Origin: Streptomyces sp. V4I8
GTDB taxonomy: Bacteria > Actinomycetota > Actinomycetes > Streptomycetales > Streptomycetaceae
Reading direction: 5' to 3'
Assembly (NCBI RefSeq): GCF_041261225.1
Contig: NZ_JBGCCN010000002.1
Coordinates: 124,001 to 188,000 of the forward strand
DNA length: 64,000 bases
Shown here: positions 54,637 to 63,932 of the stretch, in pieces
Position numbering within the stretch: position 1 is the first letter of the stretch
How the letters are laid out: every line of letters begins with the position of its first letter
Translations under genes and position numbers: made by a program
Notes under the pieces: generated by a model
The model's database searches: none
What the model saw: the letters and a program-made list of their open reading frames with translations, nothing else
Told to the model about the DNA's origin: nothing

Positions 54637-55166
54637 CCCGCTACCCGACTGATCATCGGGCTGAACCGGTCGGCGATCGGCACGCTCGTGGAGCGAACGA
54701 CCCGCTACACCATGCTCGTTCACCTGCCACGAGCCGAGGGATACGGCACCATCCCACCGACAAAGAACGGCCCCGCACTGGGCGGCTACGGTGCCGTGGC
54801 CATGAAGGACGCCCTGGCCACCACGATGACCACCCTGCCCGACCAGCTCCGCCGGTCACTGACCTGGGACCGCGGCAAGGAGCTGGCCGCTCACGCCCAA
54901 GTCACGGTCGAGACCGGGCTGCCCGTCTACTTCGCAGACCCACACGCTCCCTGGCAGCGGGCCACGAACGAGAACACCAACGGGCTACTGCGCCAGTACT
55001 TCCCGAGGGCACCGACCTGTCCCGATGGAGCGCCGACGAACTGTCCGCCATCGCCGCGGTCCTCAACTCCCGCCCCCGTAAGACCCTCAGCTGGAAGACA
55101 CCCGCGGAAGCCCTCGACGATCATCTACGATCGGTGCACGCCGGTGTTGCGACGACCGGTTGAATC
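54637..55166 (+). pseudogene. IS30-family transposase C-terminal half, copy 2, frameshifted
   Basis: Same truncated piece as at 44.0-44.5 kb. One base is missing near 55,005 (YFPKGTD in copy 1), so the end GTDLSRWSADELSAI to AGVATTG is read in another frame. The end sequence abuts an IS3 gene within the HSDRGS codons. Confidence 0.85.
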
Positions 55167-55169
55167 CGC

Positions 55170-55776
55170 CTTCCGACCCGCGATCGCTGTGGAAGATCGC
55201 GCCGCGCAGGCTGCCGCGGGCGTGCGCGGCCATCTTCAGCGCGTCGGCGACGAGCTGGGTGCGCATGTGGTCGGCGATCGACCAGCCGACCACGCGGCGC
55301 GAGAAGCAGTCGATGACGGTGGCCAGATAGCGGAACTCGCCGTCGCCGACGGGGAGATAGGTGATGTCACCCATGTACTTCAGGTTCGGAGCCGGGGCGG
55401 TGAAGTCCCGTCTGAACAGGTCCGGTACCGGTGTGGCCGATGGCTCGGGCACGGTGGTGCGGACCTTCTTGCGCACGCGGAAACCGGTGATGTGGAACTT
55501 GCGCATCACGCGGGCGACCTTCTTCTCGTTGATCTCCATGCCGTGGGTATCCCGCAGCTCGGCGGTGACGCGCGGGGCACCGTAGGTGCCGTCGGATTCG
55601 GCGTGGACGGTCTTGATCTTCTCGGCCAGGTCCTCGTCGGCCCGCTCGCGCGCGGCGCGGGCCGCACGGGCCTCGCGCCATTTGTAGTAGGTGGAGCGGG
55701 CCACCTCGAGTACCTGGCACAGTCGCTTGACCTTGAAGGTCTTGCGGTGATCCTCAATGAAGCGGCAGCGACTCAC
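55170..55776 (-). pseudogene. IS3-family orfB, copy C, 3' truncated
   Basis: About 200 native residues from RCRFIEDHRKTF through YMGDITYLPVGDGEF to GAIFHSDRGS. The frame then enters the IS30 end (GGFNRSSQH). The catalytic Glu is lost. Confidence 0.85.
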
Positions 55777-56120
55777 CAGTTCATCTCGGCGGCGAAAAAC
55801 TTCGTCGCCTTGCGCAGGATGTCCCGCTCGGTGGCCAGGGTCGCGTTCTCCTTGCGCGCGGCCTTCAGCTCCTTGCGTAAGACCTCGTTCTCGGCCTTCA
55901 GTTCTTCGACGGTGGCCTGGTCGGCCCGGGTGGTGCTGGTCACGTTCTTCCTTGTGGTGCTGACGCCGCCGCGGGCGCGGTCGGCACGGATCCAGTTCCG
56001 CAGGGTCTCCGCATTGATCCCCAGGTCACGCGCGGTCTGCGCGATCGTGAGGTCGGGGTCCGAGCTGAACAAGGCCACAGCATCAGCCTTGAACTCGGGC
56101 GAATAGACCTTCATCACCAT
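55773..56120 (-). CDS. IS3-family transposase orfA, copy C
   Basis: 115 aa: YSPEFKADAVALFSSDPDL, LGINAETLRNWIRADRAR and coiled coil VEELKAENEVLRKELKAARK. The stop overlaps the orfB GTG start (GTGA). Confidence 0.85.
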   Translation of the reverse strand: MVMKVYSPEFKADAVALFSSDPDLTIAQTARDLGINAETLRNWIRADRARGGVSTTRKNVTSTTRADQATVEELKAENEVLRKELKAARKENATLATERDILRKATKFFAAEMNW

Positions 56121-56190
56121 AATCGGTCACCCTCTCACGACCCCCACCGGGGCCGGCGTGCAGGGTGTCCACCACCCAGGGGGAAGCGCC

Positions 56191-56681
56191 GCACATGGCA
56201 CCCACAGATCGCGCGAGGGCCGGCGCAGGGGGCGGCCCTCGCCGCAGTGCAGCCAGTGTCGGCATCAGCGACTCGCGGCGCACCAGGCTGCCGGCCCATG
56301 TGCTGCCGATTCCGCCACCAGCGGCAGCCACGGCAGAATGTCCACGTACAACGTCCCTCATAGTTGCGACACCGGCAACCGAAGCCCAACCGCTATGCAG
56401 GGAAGCGTGAGCGGCAAGGTTTTCCGCGCTGTACAGGCCTTGGCCGCCGCACTGCGAACCGGACGTGGGGCACCACTGGCTCAACCGGCCGCAGCCCTTC
56501 ATGAGTTTCGGAAGACGTCCATGGGGCCGTGCAGCCGGTCTGGCCTCGCTCAGGACCGCGGGCGCTCCTCCACGCCAAGTGACCCACCGTGCTGATGTCC
56601 CCGACGCACTGACCTGCGGTGATTCCAGGTTTCGGCGTCGCGGCGTGTGGGTCTGCACATGGTGGCGGGCCGGTGGTCCGG
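56191..56681. other. About 490 bases with no supported gene
   Basis: Short overlapping open frames only; none resembles a known protein. It separates IS3 copy C from the toxin gene. Confidence 0.4.
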
Positions 56682-57083
56682 TCAGAGCCCGATCATCCGG
56701 ACCCTGTTGCCGCACAACCGGGTCATGTCATCGACGTCCGACGTGAGGATGGCAACCGGGCCGGGCTGACGCAGGGCCGCTTCCGCGACGGTGGCGTCGA
56801 TCGCGTACTTGTGCCCGTGTAGAGCGGTGGCTTTGAGCAGGTGCGCCGCAGCCTTGGCCGCTTGCTCCGTGACCGGCTCCACCTTGACCCTGGAGAGCGC
56901 CCATTGCAACCGGGGCATGTTCACCCGGGAGTGGCTCACCTCCACGATGGTGTTGGCGCTGACGACGAGATCAGAGCCCATCTCGTAGAACACCTGGAAC
57001 AACGCCAGAATCTTCCGGTCCTGGGCCACCCAGGCCGACAGGCCTTCACTGTCCAGGACGACGGTCTCGATGTGCCCGCTCAT
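56682..57083 (-). CDS. PIN-domain toxin (VapC-like)
   Basis: 133 aa. Acidic PIN residues: Asp in VVLDSEGLSAW, Glu in NTIVEVSHSRV, Asp in KYAIDATVAEAAL and Asp in AILTSDVDDMTRL. A probable Mg-dependent RNase. Start overlaps the antitoxin stop by 4 bases. Confidence 0.85.
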   Translation of the reverse strand: MSGHIETVVLDSEGLSAWVAQDRKILALFQVFYEMGSDLVVSANTIVEVSHSRVNMPRLQWALSRVKVEPVTEQAAKAAAHLLKATALHGHKYAIDATVAEAALRQPGPVAILTSDVDDMTRLCGNRVRMIGL

Positions 57084-57328
57084 GCCGCGCTAGCGCCGGC
57101 CGAGGCCTGAGTCGTACCGAAGATCCTCGCTCGGGCCTCGGCCAGCTCCTCTTCGCTGAAGGCCCCGTGCTCGTCCGTGTGGCTGCGCAGGTCTGCGCCG
57201 AGGAGCTGGTGCCGGATCTGCCGGGCGACCGCCTCGGCCACATAACCGGAGATGTTGTCCGTGAGCTTCTTCAGCTCCGCCACCTGCTCGGCGGGGAGCG
57301 TCACCGTGATTCGCGTGGTGTCGGCCAT
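57080..57328 (-). CDS. Antitoxin (ribbon-helix-helix/VapB-like)
   Basis: 82 aa from ATG 57328 (ADTTRITVTLPAEQVAELKKL), or 86 aa from ATG 57340, which lies inside the palindrome. The beta strand plus helix start suits a ribbon-helix-helix fold. SEEELAEARARIFG at the end may contact the toxin. No good ribosome site, so a leaderless or nearly leaderless mRNA is possible. Confidence 0.75.
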   Translation of the reverse strand: MADTTRITVTLPAEQVAELKKLTDNISGYVAEAVARQIRHQLLGADLRSHTDEHGAFSEEELAEARARIFGTTQASAGASAA

Positions 57329-57336
57329 GACGTCAA

Positions 57337-57352
57337 GCATACTACGGTATGC
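57337..57352. promoter_or_regulatory. Palindrome at the antitoxin start
   Basis: GCATAC-TACG-GTATGC, perfect 6-bp arms, overlapping the upstream ATG candidate. A likely operator for autoregulation of the toxin-antitoxin unit. Confidence 0.5.
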
Positions 57353-57417
57353 GCATCGCGGGCGGGCATTCCGCTCCCCGCACTCGATCCAGTCAGTGCC
57401 GGTCGAGGCTCGCCGTC

Positions 57418-57525
57418 ATGCTGCACTTGCCTGGCGAGTACGAGCACCCTGCCGACTGCCGTCCATGCCGCCGTATCAACAAGCTCTTCCGCTGGGCCCC
57501 AAAGGGCGCAGCAACACGTGAGTAG
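57418..57525 (+). CDS. Possible 35-aa Cys-pair microprotein
   Basis: ATG with GAGG 9 bases upstream; reads LHLPGEYEHPADCRPCRRIN and a basic end. A real terminator lies 25 bases downstream, which supports a transcribed gene. It may instead be the 3' end of a longer, lost gene. Confidence 0.4.
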   Translation: MLHLPGEYEHPADCRPCRRINKLFRWAPKGAATRE

Positions 57526-57550
57526 CCACACCCCGGCCGGCCAGAACTGA

Positions 57551-57591
57551 GCGAATGCCCGCAGCCGTTGGAGCCGGCTGCGGGCATTCGC
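57551..57591 (+). terminator. Strong hairpin terminator
   Basis: Perfect 17-bp stem (57551-57567 with 57575-57591), 7-base loop, directly followed by the IS256 fragment. Confidence 0.85.
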
Positions 57592-57830
57592 CAATGCGGG
57601 CACTTCCCCACGGAACAGGCCGCTCTCAAGCGCCTGTACCTGGCCACCCTCGCCCTCGACCCCACCGGACGCGGCCGTCAGCGGTGGAGCAACCGCTGGA
57701 AGCGGGCACTCAACGAGTTCGACGTGCTCTTCGACGGCCGCCTCTCGGCCGGACGAGTGTGAGCCGGACAGCCCAACCAGAAACCGATAGGCCAAACAGA
57801 CGAATCACACCTCAATCCTGATAGAGCCGC
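57592..57830 (+). pseudogene. IS256-family transposase, last ~55 codons and right end
   Basis: Reads GHFPTEQAALKRLYLATLAL, then RWKRALNEFDVLFDGRLSAG and RV-stop, followed by the same right-end DNA as the element at 13.5-14.9 kb. It preserves the sequence that is disrupted there. Confidence 0.85.
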
Positions 57831-58048
57831 GTGGCAGGCCGATCCGACCCCGGGCCGGTTCGGTCGCCGGGGCGGCGTACAGGCCGGGTCGCGGATGTCG
57901 AGGCACAGCACCTGGTACGTGAACCCTCGGGTATTGCATCAGGCGGGCCGGGGTGTTGTTGCTGGCCGGGGCGTCGTCAACTTATCGGGGCTGGTGGGTT
58001 GTTGGGGCGTGGCGGGGCGTGGTGGGGCCGGATGGCAGTCTTGGTTCA
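57831..58048. other. Unassigned spacer
   Basis: GC-rich, with many GGGGC repeats. No gene recognised. Confidence 0.3.
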
Positions 58049-58945
58049 GGAGGGTTATTCACGGGCTTGGTTTCTTGATCAGCAAGACGGCCCTGCTCGG
58101 TAGCCTGGCGTTTGCGACGACGTCAGTTTTCCACCGGGGTAGGGCCGTTGAGCTGGAACGTTACGACAGGGCTGGAAGCGGATCAACTGGAGGCCTTGGT
58201 GGTCCGGGTCCACACGATGCTGGTGGAGGACCCCGATCCGCCCGTGGTGCCGGGACGGATGTGGGCGCTGGGCCTGTACAAGTCCGTGGTCCTGGTGTTG
58301 TTCCTGCTGCGGCAGAACCCCGTCCAGCAAGCGGCGGCGGAACTGTTCCACATCTCCCAGGCCACCGTCTCGCGCCGGTGGACCACGCTGCTCCCGGTGG
58401 TGGAGACGGCCCTGGCCGAGCATGTGCCCGACCCCGCCGACGCCTCACACGGCAGGATCGTCCTGGCCGACGGGACCCTGGTCACCACGTGGGACTGGGC
58501 GAGCGAGGGCACCACGATGTTCTCCGGCAAGCATCGTGACACAGGCTTCAACCTGCAGGTCGCCGCCACTCTCAGCGGGGACCTGCTCGCCGTCTCCGCG
58601 CCGGTACCCGGCAGTCGGCACGACATGTACGCCTGGCGCCAGTCCCACTTCCCCAAAGCCTTCGCCGACCGGGAGAGCATGGGGGATCTGGGCTATGCCG
58701 GCTCCGGCATGCTCACCGCCCGCCGCAAACCACCCGGTCAGGAACGCCCCGTCAAAGACAAGGTGTTCAACCAGAGCATCGGCAAGCTCCGCGCCGCCGT
58801 CGAACGAACGATCGCACATCTGAAGGACTGGAAGGTCCTCGCCACTCGCTATCGCGGCCCTCTCACCCGGTTCCCCCTCGTCGCCAAGACCGTCACCGCC
58901 CTCGCCTTCTACAAGAACGGCTGGTGCCCCCGTGAATAAGCCTCC
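58049..58945 (+). mobile_element. IS5-like element, copy 3
   Basis: 897 bp, almost identical to copy 2. On its right it interrupts an IS3 orfB (FHASLKREILKG follows). On its left there is no IS3 sequence, so one flank has been lost. Confidence 0.85.
58148..58939 (+). CDS. IS5-like transposase, copy 3, extended stop
   Basis: Same protein as copy 2 except for few changes (for example AAVERTIAHLKDW). The stop codon after the last Trp is changed to TGC, so four codons of the terminal repeat are added before the next stop. Confidence 0.85.
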   Translation: MSWNVTTGLEADQLEALVVRVHTMLVEDPDPPVVPGRMWALGLYKSVVLVLFLLRQNPVQQAAAELFHISQATVSRRWTTLLPVVETALAEHVPDPADASHGRIVLADGTLVTTWDWASEGTTMFSGKHRDTGFNLQVAATLSGDLLAVSAPVPGSRHDMYAWRQSHFPKAFADRESMGDLGYAGSGMLTARRKPPGQERPVKDKVFNQSIGKLRAAVERTIAHLKDWKVLATRYRGPLTRFPLVAKTVTALAFYKNGWCPRE

Positions 58946-59169
58946 TTCCACGCGTCTCTGAAACGGGAGATCCTCAAGGGAGCACGGCGCTTCGACGGGG
59001 CCGGCGCCTTCCGGCGTACCGTCTTCCGCTGGCTGACGCGGTACAACACCTGGCGCCGCCACTCGGCGAACGGACAGCTCAGCCCCGTCGCCTACGAACA
59101 GATGTCAGCTACCCTGACACTCGCCGCATAACAAACAAACAGGTGTCCACCCTTCGGGTGGAAGGCCCG
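58946..59169 (+). pseudogene. IS3-family orfB 3' end and right terminal repeat
   Basis: FHASLKREILKGARRFDGAG through YEQMSATLTLAA-stop at 59131, nearly identical to copy A's end, followed by the right terminal repeat (AGGTGTCCACC). Confidence 0.9.
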
Positions 59170-60019
59170 CCGCAGCACCAGCCGCAGTCTCAGGCGCAGC
59201 AGTTATCGCCTGCCGGGCGGTCTCAGGGGGCTGCGTCGGCCCAGTCGCCGTCGTCTGCCGCGCCGTCCCAGGCGCAGTCTCCGTCGGCGCCGTGGTCTGG
59301 GGCGCACGCTCAGTCACAGTCTCAAGTGCCGGCCCCCGCCCCGGCCTCGGCGCAGTCTCAGGTGCCAGCGCAGCCGCAGTCTCAGGCCTCGGCGCAGTCG
59401 TCGTCTGCCGCGTCGGTGCAGTCTCAGGCGTTGGGGCAGGGGACTCCGTTCTCGTCGCAGGTGCCGTCGGGGCAGCAGTCGGCGGCGGGTGTCTCAACCT
59501 CTGCGGGCACGCAAGGCGTGCAGGGGGGACGGGAATCTGGCCAGGCTTCCCGCGGATGTTGCCGGCACTGCTGGAACGTCCGGTTCTGCTTCCCCGGACG
59601 GTTCGCTGGGCTCGGCTGCCCAGAGGGCAGGCAGTTCCGGCTTTGGGGACGCTACAGCAGCTGCTGCCAAGCCCGCGGATGGCTCCGCCCTTCTTTCCGG
59701 CGCCACGGATCCGGCGGCTGTGCCGGGGGCTGGCGCGGGGCAGCAGCCTTCGGCGGGCGGTCAGCAGTCGGCCGCGCCAACCGGTGAGGAGCCGGTGCAG
59801 CCTTCGGTGCCTGTGGCTGGGCAGCAGGGTGCGGCTTCACCGGACGCCGCTGTGGCGGGTTCGGGGTGGCAGCCGGGGACACAGCCGAACTGGGGGGATC
59901 TGTTCGGGCAGGGTGGCGGTGCCGGGGAGTCGGTTTCCCAGCCGGTGGAGCAGCTGCCGGTGCAGTCTGAGCAGCCGTCCTCGTTCGGTGGTGATTACTC
60001 CGGCGGCTATTACGGCTAG
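59170..60019 (+). pseudogene. 3' part of a Gln/Ser/Pro/Ala-rich protein gene, frameshifted
   Basis: From the IS3 end the frame reads PQHQPQSQAQQLSPAGRSQG and similar low-complexity sequence, with repeated SQAQ/AQSQ units. At a run of six G near 59,526 the frame shifts, and the coherent protein continues (GNLARLPADVAGTAGTSG ... QPNWGDLFGQGG ... GGDYSGGYYG) to a TAG at 60,017. Without one G the two parts fuse perfectly. A long disordered tail of a cell-wall-linked or transfer protein is possible, but the family is unknown. Confidence 0.6.
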
Positions 60020-60045
60020 AGCCGTGGTGGAGGAGCGGGTTGCTG

Positions 60046-60088
60046 GTCGCGTCTGGTACCCGGGGATGCCCCGGGTACCAGACGCGAC
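60046..60088 (+). terminator. Very strong hairpin terminator
   Basis: 20-bp perfect stem (60046-60065 with 60069-60088) and 3-base loop, 27 bases after the stop of the Gln-rich gene. Confidence 0.85.
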
Positions 60089-60124
60089 GCGACTGTCCAT
60101 GATGCGTCCGCCCGTTCTGCCTCC

Positions 60125-61687
60125 GTAACTGGATAGGTGCTCCTGGCGGGATGAGTTGAATCTTGTCAGTTGGATCGGTGATCATCTGTCTCGTGTCTGA
60201 TGCTGCTGTGCCGCCTTCTTATGAGGAACTCGCTGTTCTGGTGGTGCAGTTGCGTGAGGAACTCGCCGCGGCGCGGGAACGGATCGTGGTACTGGAGGGT
60301 CAGGTCGTGGACCTGACGGCCCGGCTGGGGAAGAACTCGGCGAACTCTTCCAGGCCGCCGTCTTCGGACGGACTGGCGAAACCGGCTCCGAAGTCTCTGC
60401 GTGGGAAGTCCGGGCGGGGGCCGGGCCGCCCGAAAGGCCAGAAGGGCATCACGCTGCGGCAGGTCGCGGACCCCGACCACCGGGTCGAGCACCGGCCCCA
60501 CGGCCCTTGCGCCGGCTGCGGTGCGGACCTGGCCGGGGCCGTCGTGGCCGGTATCGAGCGGCGTCAGGTCTTCGACCTGCCCGAACGTATCGGCCTGGAG
60601 GTCACCGAGCATCAGGTCCTGACCTGCCGGTGCGCGTGCGGGCGGAGCGAGAAGGCCTCCGGTCCCGAGGGCGTGCGGGCCCCGGTGCAGTACGGTCCTG
60701 GTCTCGCGGCCGCCGGCGTCTACCTGATGCACGGCCAGTTCCTGTCCAAGGACCGCACCGCCACCGCCCTGGCAGACCTCTTCGACGCGTCCGTCGCGCC
60801 GGGCACGGTGGCCTCGTGGGTACGCACTTGCGCGAGCCGGCTGGATGCCTTCGGCCGTCTCGTGGCCGGGAAGGTCGCCGGCGCGGCGGTGGCGTTCTTC
60901 GACGAGACGGGGTTCCGCACCGCCGGGTGCCTGCACTGGCTGCACTCCGCCTCCAGCGGCCAGTTCGTACACCTGTCGGTGCACCGCCGCCGCGGTCGCG
61001 AAGGCATCGACGCGGCCGGGATACTGCCCGGCTTCACCGGCATCGCCATGCACGACGCCTGGGCGCCCTACGACTCCTACCCGCAGGCCGAACACGCCTT
61101 GTGCTCGGCACACGTACTACGCGAACTGGTCGCGGTCACCGAGCGGGGCAGCGAGAAGGCCCGGTGCGCGGCCTACCGCGCCATCGACGCCGTGCTGGCC
61201 CTGAAGAAGGCCGCGGAAGAGGCCCGAGCGGACGGGCTCGACGCGATCGCCGTGTCCGTGAAGGACGGTGAGCTTGGGGCGCTGGCCCAGGCGGTGGCCG
61301 ACGGGCTGAAGGCGACCGCCACCCGCAGCTCGAAGACCGAGGCGAAGTACCACGCCCTGTTCAGACGGCTGACGAAGCGCTGGAACGACTACCTGCGCTG
61401 GGTCCACGACCTCACACTGCCGTTCGACAACAACCCAGCCGAACAGACGATCAGGATGGCCAAGCTGCGGATCAAGGTCTCCGGCTGCCTGCGCACGCTG
61501 CACGGCGCGCAGGACTTCGCCGCGATCCGCACCTACCTGGCCACCGCCACCCGACACGAGCAGCCCATGCTCGACGTCCTCATCCAGGCCATGCGCGGCA
61601 GCCCCTGGATGCCCGCCCTCGGCTGATCACCGGTCCCGCCAACCGGCAATCACGCACGCCTCCGGACCGAGACACCTATCCAGTCAC
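60125..61687 (+). mobile_element. IS66-family element, copy 4, no target duplication
   Basis: 1,563 bp, ends as in copy 1. Flanks CTGCCTCC and CAACCGAC differ. Confidence 0.9.
60193..61626 (+). CDS. IS66-family transposase, copy 4
   Basis: About 477 aa, intact, YGPGL variant shared with copy 3. Confidence 0.9.
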   Translation: MSDAAVPPSYEELAVLVVQLREELAAARERIVVLEGQVVDLTARLGKNSANSSRPPSSDGLAKPAPKSLRGKSGRGPGRPKGQKGITLRQVADPDHRVEHRPHGPCAGCGADLAGAVVAGIERRQVFDLPERIGLEVTEHQVLTCRCACGRSEKASGPEGVRAPVQYGPGLAAAGVYLMHGQFLSKDRTATALADLFDASVAPGTVASWVRTCASRLDAFGRLVAGKVAGAAVAFFDETGFRTAGCLHWLHSASSGQFVHLSVHRRRGREGIDAAGILPGFTGIAMHDAWAPYDSYPQAEHALCSAHVLRELVAVTERGSEKARCAAYRAIDAVLALKKAAEEARADGLDAIAVSVKDGELGALAQAVADGLKATATRSSKTEAKYHALFRRLTKRWNDYLRWVHDLTLPFDNNPAEQTIRMAKLRIKVSGCLRTLHGAQDFAAIRTYLATATRHEQPMLDVLIQAMRGSPWMPALG

Positions 61688-61828
61688 CAACCGACAACGC
61701 CTCCACAGCGCCATCGGTGACCTCCCACCCGCCGAGTACGAGGCCATGTACTACCGTTCACACCAAGTGACTCAGACCAACTGAGAACCACACATCACAC
61801 TCTCCAACGAACCCGGTGCGGTTCACTA
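61688..61828 (+). pseudogene. IS3-family orfB, last ~31 codons, and right end
   Basis: Reads NRQRLHSAIGDLPPAEYEAM and YYRSHQVTQTN-stop (61782-61784), then an IS3-like end GGTGCGGTTCAC near 61,828. Belongs to an IS3 subgroup different from copies A-C and possibly the same as the fragment at 42-44 kb. Confidence 0.8.
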
Positions 61829-61903
61829 ATGGCTGTTCCGTTGTTCCCCGAGGCCGGAATACGAGAGCCCACCAGTACCCAAGGCCGGTAGAGGCCCCCG
61901 CAG

Positions 61904-61950
61904 GCCGAAGCCCATCGCGGCCGCGGGTCCGGGCGGCGATGGGCTTCGGC
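61904..61950 (-). terminator. Terminator of the LAETG-protein gene
   Basis: 15-bp perfect stem (61904-61918 with 61936-61950), 53 bases after the gene's stop on the minus strand. Confidence 0.75.
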
Positions 61951-62003
61951 GTGGTCCGGACCCGTGTCTCCGGGCGGGAGCGCCGGTCGCGACGGGTACC
62001 GCG

Positions 62004-63107
62004 TCAGTTGTTCTGAGTGGTGCGGCGGCGACGGATGAGGTACATGGTCGCGGCGCCGCCGAGGAGGAGTGCCCCGCCCGTGCCGGCGATGAAGGGTGTG
62101 GCGGAGTTGCCGCCGGTCTCGGCAAGGTTCATGCCGTTGTTGCCGGTCTGTGTGCTGGCCTGATTGCCCGCAGCGTCGGCGTTCTCGGCATCCGTGGAGT
62201 CGGCCGGCTCGCCGGCGGACTGGCCGTCGGACGAGCCGTCCTCGGCACCACTGCCGGATCCATCACCATCGGATCCATCACCATCGGATCCGGCACCATC
62301 GGATCCGGCACCATCGGATCCGGCACCATCGGATCCGGCACCGTGCGAACCGTCACTGCCCGAACCGTCACGGGCGGCGCCGGAGTTGTCCGGAATCGCA
62401 CAGGTGGCCTCGGCGAGCACGATGTCCCCGGATGCCTTCACCACGCCCAGCTTGGCCGGGGTCACGGTGTACTTCAGCCGAAGCGCGGTGGCTGCGCTTG
62501 TGCTGTCCGTTGTGGTCGCGTTCTCCAGGACGAGGTCGACAGTGCCGACGCCGGGCACCTCGATGTGCTGGTCGTCGGGTCCGTTCACGGGGACGGGCTT
62601 GCCGAGGACGGTCACGTTGTCCGCCAGCGCGGCCTTCGCGGTCGGCTTTTTGCCTGTCTCGCAGGAGGCTGTGGCCTTCAGAAGGTCGGCGCTCAGCAGC
62701 GGGTTGGCGGGCAGGCCGGGTGCGTAGACCCGTACGCGGACGAGCCTGACGTCGCCCACCGACCGGTGCGCGTCCGCCTTGACGCTGGAATGCGCGACCT
62801 CCGCCTTGACCAGCGTGGTGGGCTGCCCCTTGTTCACACCGTTCACCTTGGCGGTGAGCACCGTCTGCTGCGCGTCCCCTGGCGCGCTCAGGTCTCCGAG
62901 CGCCTTCTTCACCGGAACGTCACCGACGCCGTCCACCAGGACATCGAGGTCGGCACGTGCCGCGACGGCGGTTGCCTTGCCGGTGGAGCCGGAACGTTCG
63001 CCCCCCGGGGCGGCATAGGCCGGGCCGACGACCAGTGCGCCGCCGATCACCAGAGCCGAAACGCTCAGGAGAACGGCGGGGCGCGCGGGCATGCTGAAGA
63101 CATTCAT
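62004..63107 (-). CDS. LAETG-anchored surface protein (SCO1860-like)
   Basis: 367 aa from ATG 63107. Order: signal peptide (MNVFSMPARPAVLLSVSALV ... AYAAPG), a ~210-residue beta-rich domain with VRVYAPGLPANPLLSADLL and two conserved Cys, an acidic Gly/Ser/Asp repeat, the sortase signal NLAETGGNS, a membrane helix and a basic tail (RRRRTTQNN). LAxTG is the substrate motif of class E sortases in Streptomyces, so the protein should be linked to the cell wall. A GAGGG lies rather far (about 14 bases) upstream. The frame is open beyond the start, but the signal peptide decides. Confidence 0.85.
   Translation of the reverse strand: MNVFSMPARPAVLLSVSALVIGGALVVGPAYAAPGGERSGSTGKATAVAARADLDVLVDGVGDVPVKKALGDLSAPGDAQQTVLTAKVNGVNKGQPTTLVKAEVAHSSVKADAHRSVGDVRLVRVRVYAPGLPANPLLSADLLKATASCETGKKPTAKAALADNVTVLGKPVPVNGPDDQHIEVPGVGTVDLVLENATTTDSTSAATALRLKYTVTPAKLGVVKASGDIVLAEATCAIPDNSGAARDGSGSDGSHGAGSDGAGSDGAGSDGAGSDGDGSDGDGSGSGAEDGSSDGQSAGEPADSTDAENADAAGNQASTQTGNNGMNLAETGGNSATPFIAGTGGALLLGGAATMYLIRRRRTTQNN
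62254..62342. repeat. 15-bp tandem repeats inside the LAETG gene
   Basis: About six units close to ATCGGATCCGGCACC, encoding GSDGA/GSDGD pentapeptides in the wall-spanning stalk. Unit number may vary by slippage. Confidence 0.85.
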
Positions 63108-63340
63108 GTGCAACTGAAAAACCCTCACACAGAGACTTGGAGCCGTCGGCGACTGCCGTGCTCGGTACAACGTGTCCACCGACGACCTCGACCCGCAGAT
63201 CATGACGGCACAGATGTCGATCATGCGAAAATCCGACAGAACGTCACCTAAACGGGTGGTTTCCTCACCCTTTCTTGGCCTGTCGCGCAACCTCCTGCCC
63301 GTTAGCTCGTCACCACCTTCGGTGCCCCAAGGTTGGGGGA

Positions 63341-63892
63341 GTGTCTAACTACTCCAGCCGCGCTTCCACGAAGGGGCAGCTGGTCGATCGGCAGATCGCG
63401 GCCCTGACCGCGGCCGACTGCGTGCGGGTCTTCGCCGACAAGAAGGCGGGCAAGAACGCGGAGCGCGAGGAACTGTGGAGGTGTCTCGACTACCTCCGGC
63501 CCGGCGACACCCTGGTGGTGGCCCTCCCTCGACCGGCTGGGCCGCTCGGCCCAGGACCTGATCTCGATCGTCTCCGGGTTGCGTCAGCGGGGCACCGGCT
63601 TCCAGTCGCTGCACGAGGCGCTGGACACCACGACCCCGGGCGGCCGCCTCGTCTTCCACGTGTTCGCCGCCCTCGCGGATAACCCCTCCACCTGCCCTGA
63701 AGCTGTTCGGTACGAACGTGCCCGACGGGCCGCGGACGCCTCCGCCCGCGGCGCCGGAGCGTCAAACGCGCGAGCGGCCGAAAGGCATGACCTGACGGGC
63801 GGTCGGCGGGATACCGCGGGCGGATCTGGGTACCCCGGCCGTACTGCTGCGGGAAGAGGCGCGACCCGGCGGGCTGCCGCTGTCCACGGATA
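63341..63892 (+). pseudogene. Serine recombinase/resolvase, frameshifted
   Basis: GTG start after GGGGGA. Reads NYSSRASTKGQLVDRQIAAL and LDYLRPGDTLVV, then needs a +1 shift near 63,521 to continue SLDRLGRSAQDLISIVSGLR and PGGRLVFHVFAALA. The catalytic region YSSRAST is recognisable, but the C-terminus is degenerate and Arg/Ala-rich. Likely dead. Confidence 0.75.
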
Positions 63893-63932
63893 GGCCGGCA
63901 CCGGCCCAGATCAACGGCCCAGGAGGCAAACC

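Larger units (their letters stand above)
55167..56190 (-). mobile_element. IS3-family element, copy C, 3' truncated by IS30
   Basis: A relative of copies A and B (about 70% protein similarity by eye), with the same type of left end (GGTGGACACC near 56,165-56,180). The right third is missing beyond the IS30 junction. Confidence 0.8.

Noticed and set aside
62254-62342. Regularly spaced short repeats that might be a CRISPR array
   Set aside because: Units are 15 bp with no unique spacers and lie in frame inside a surface-protein gene.
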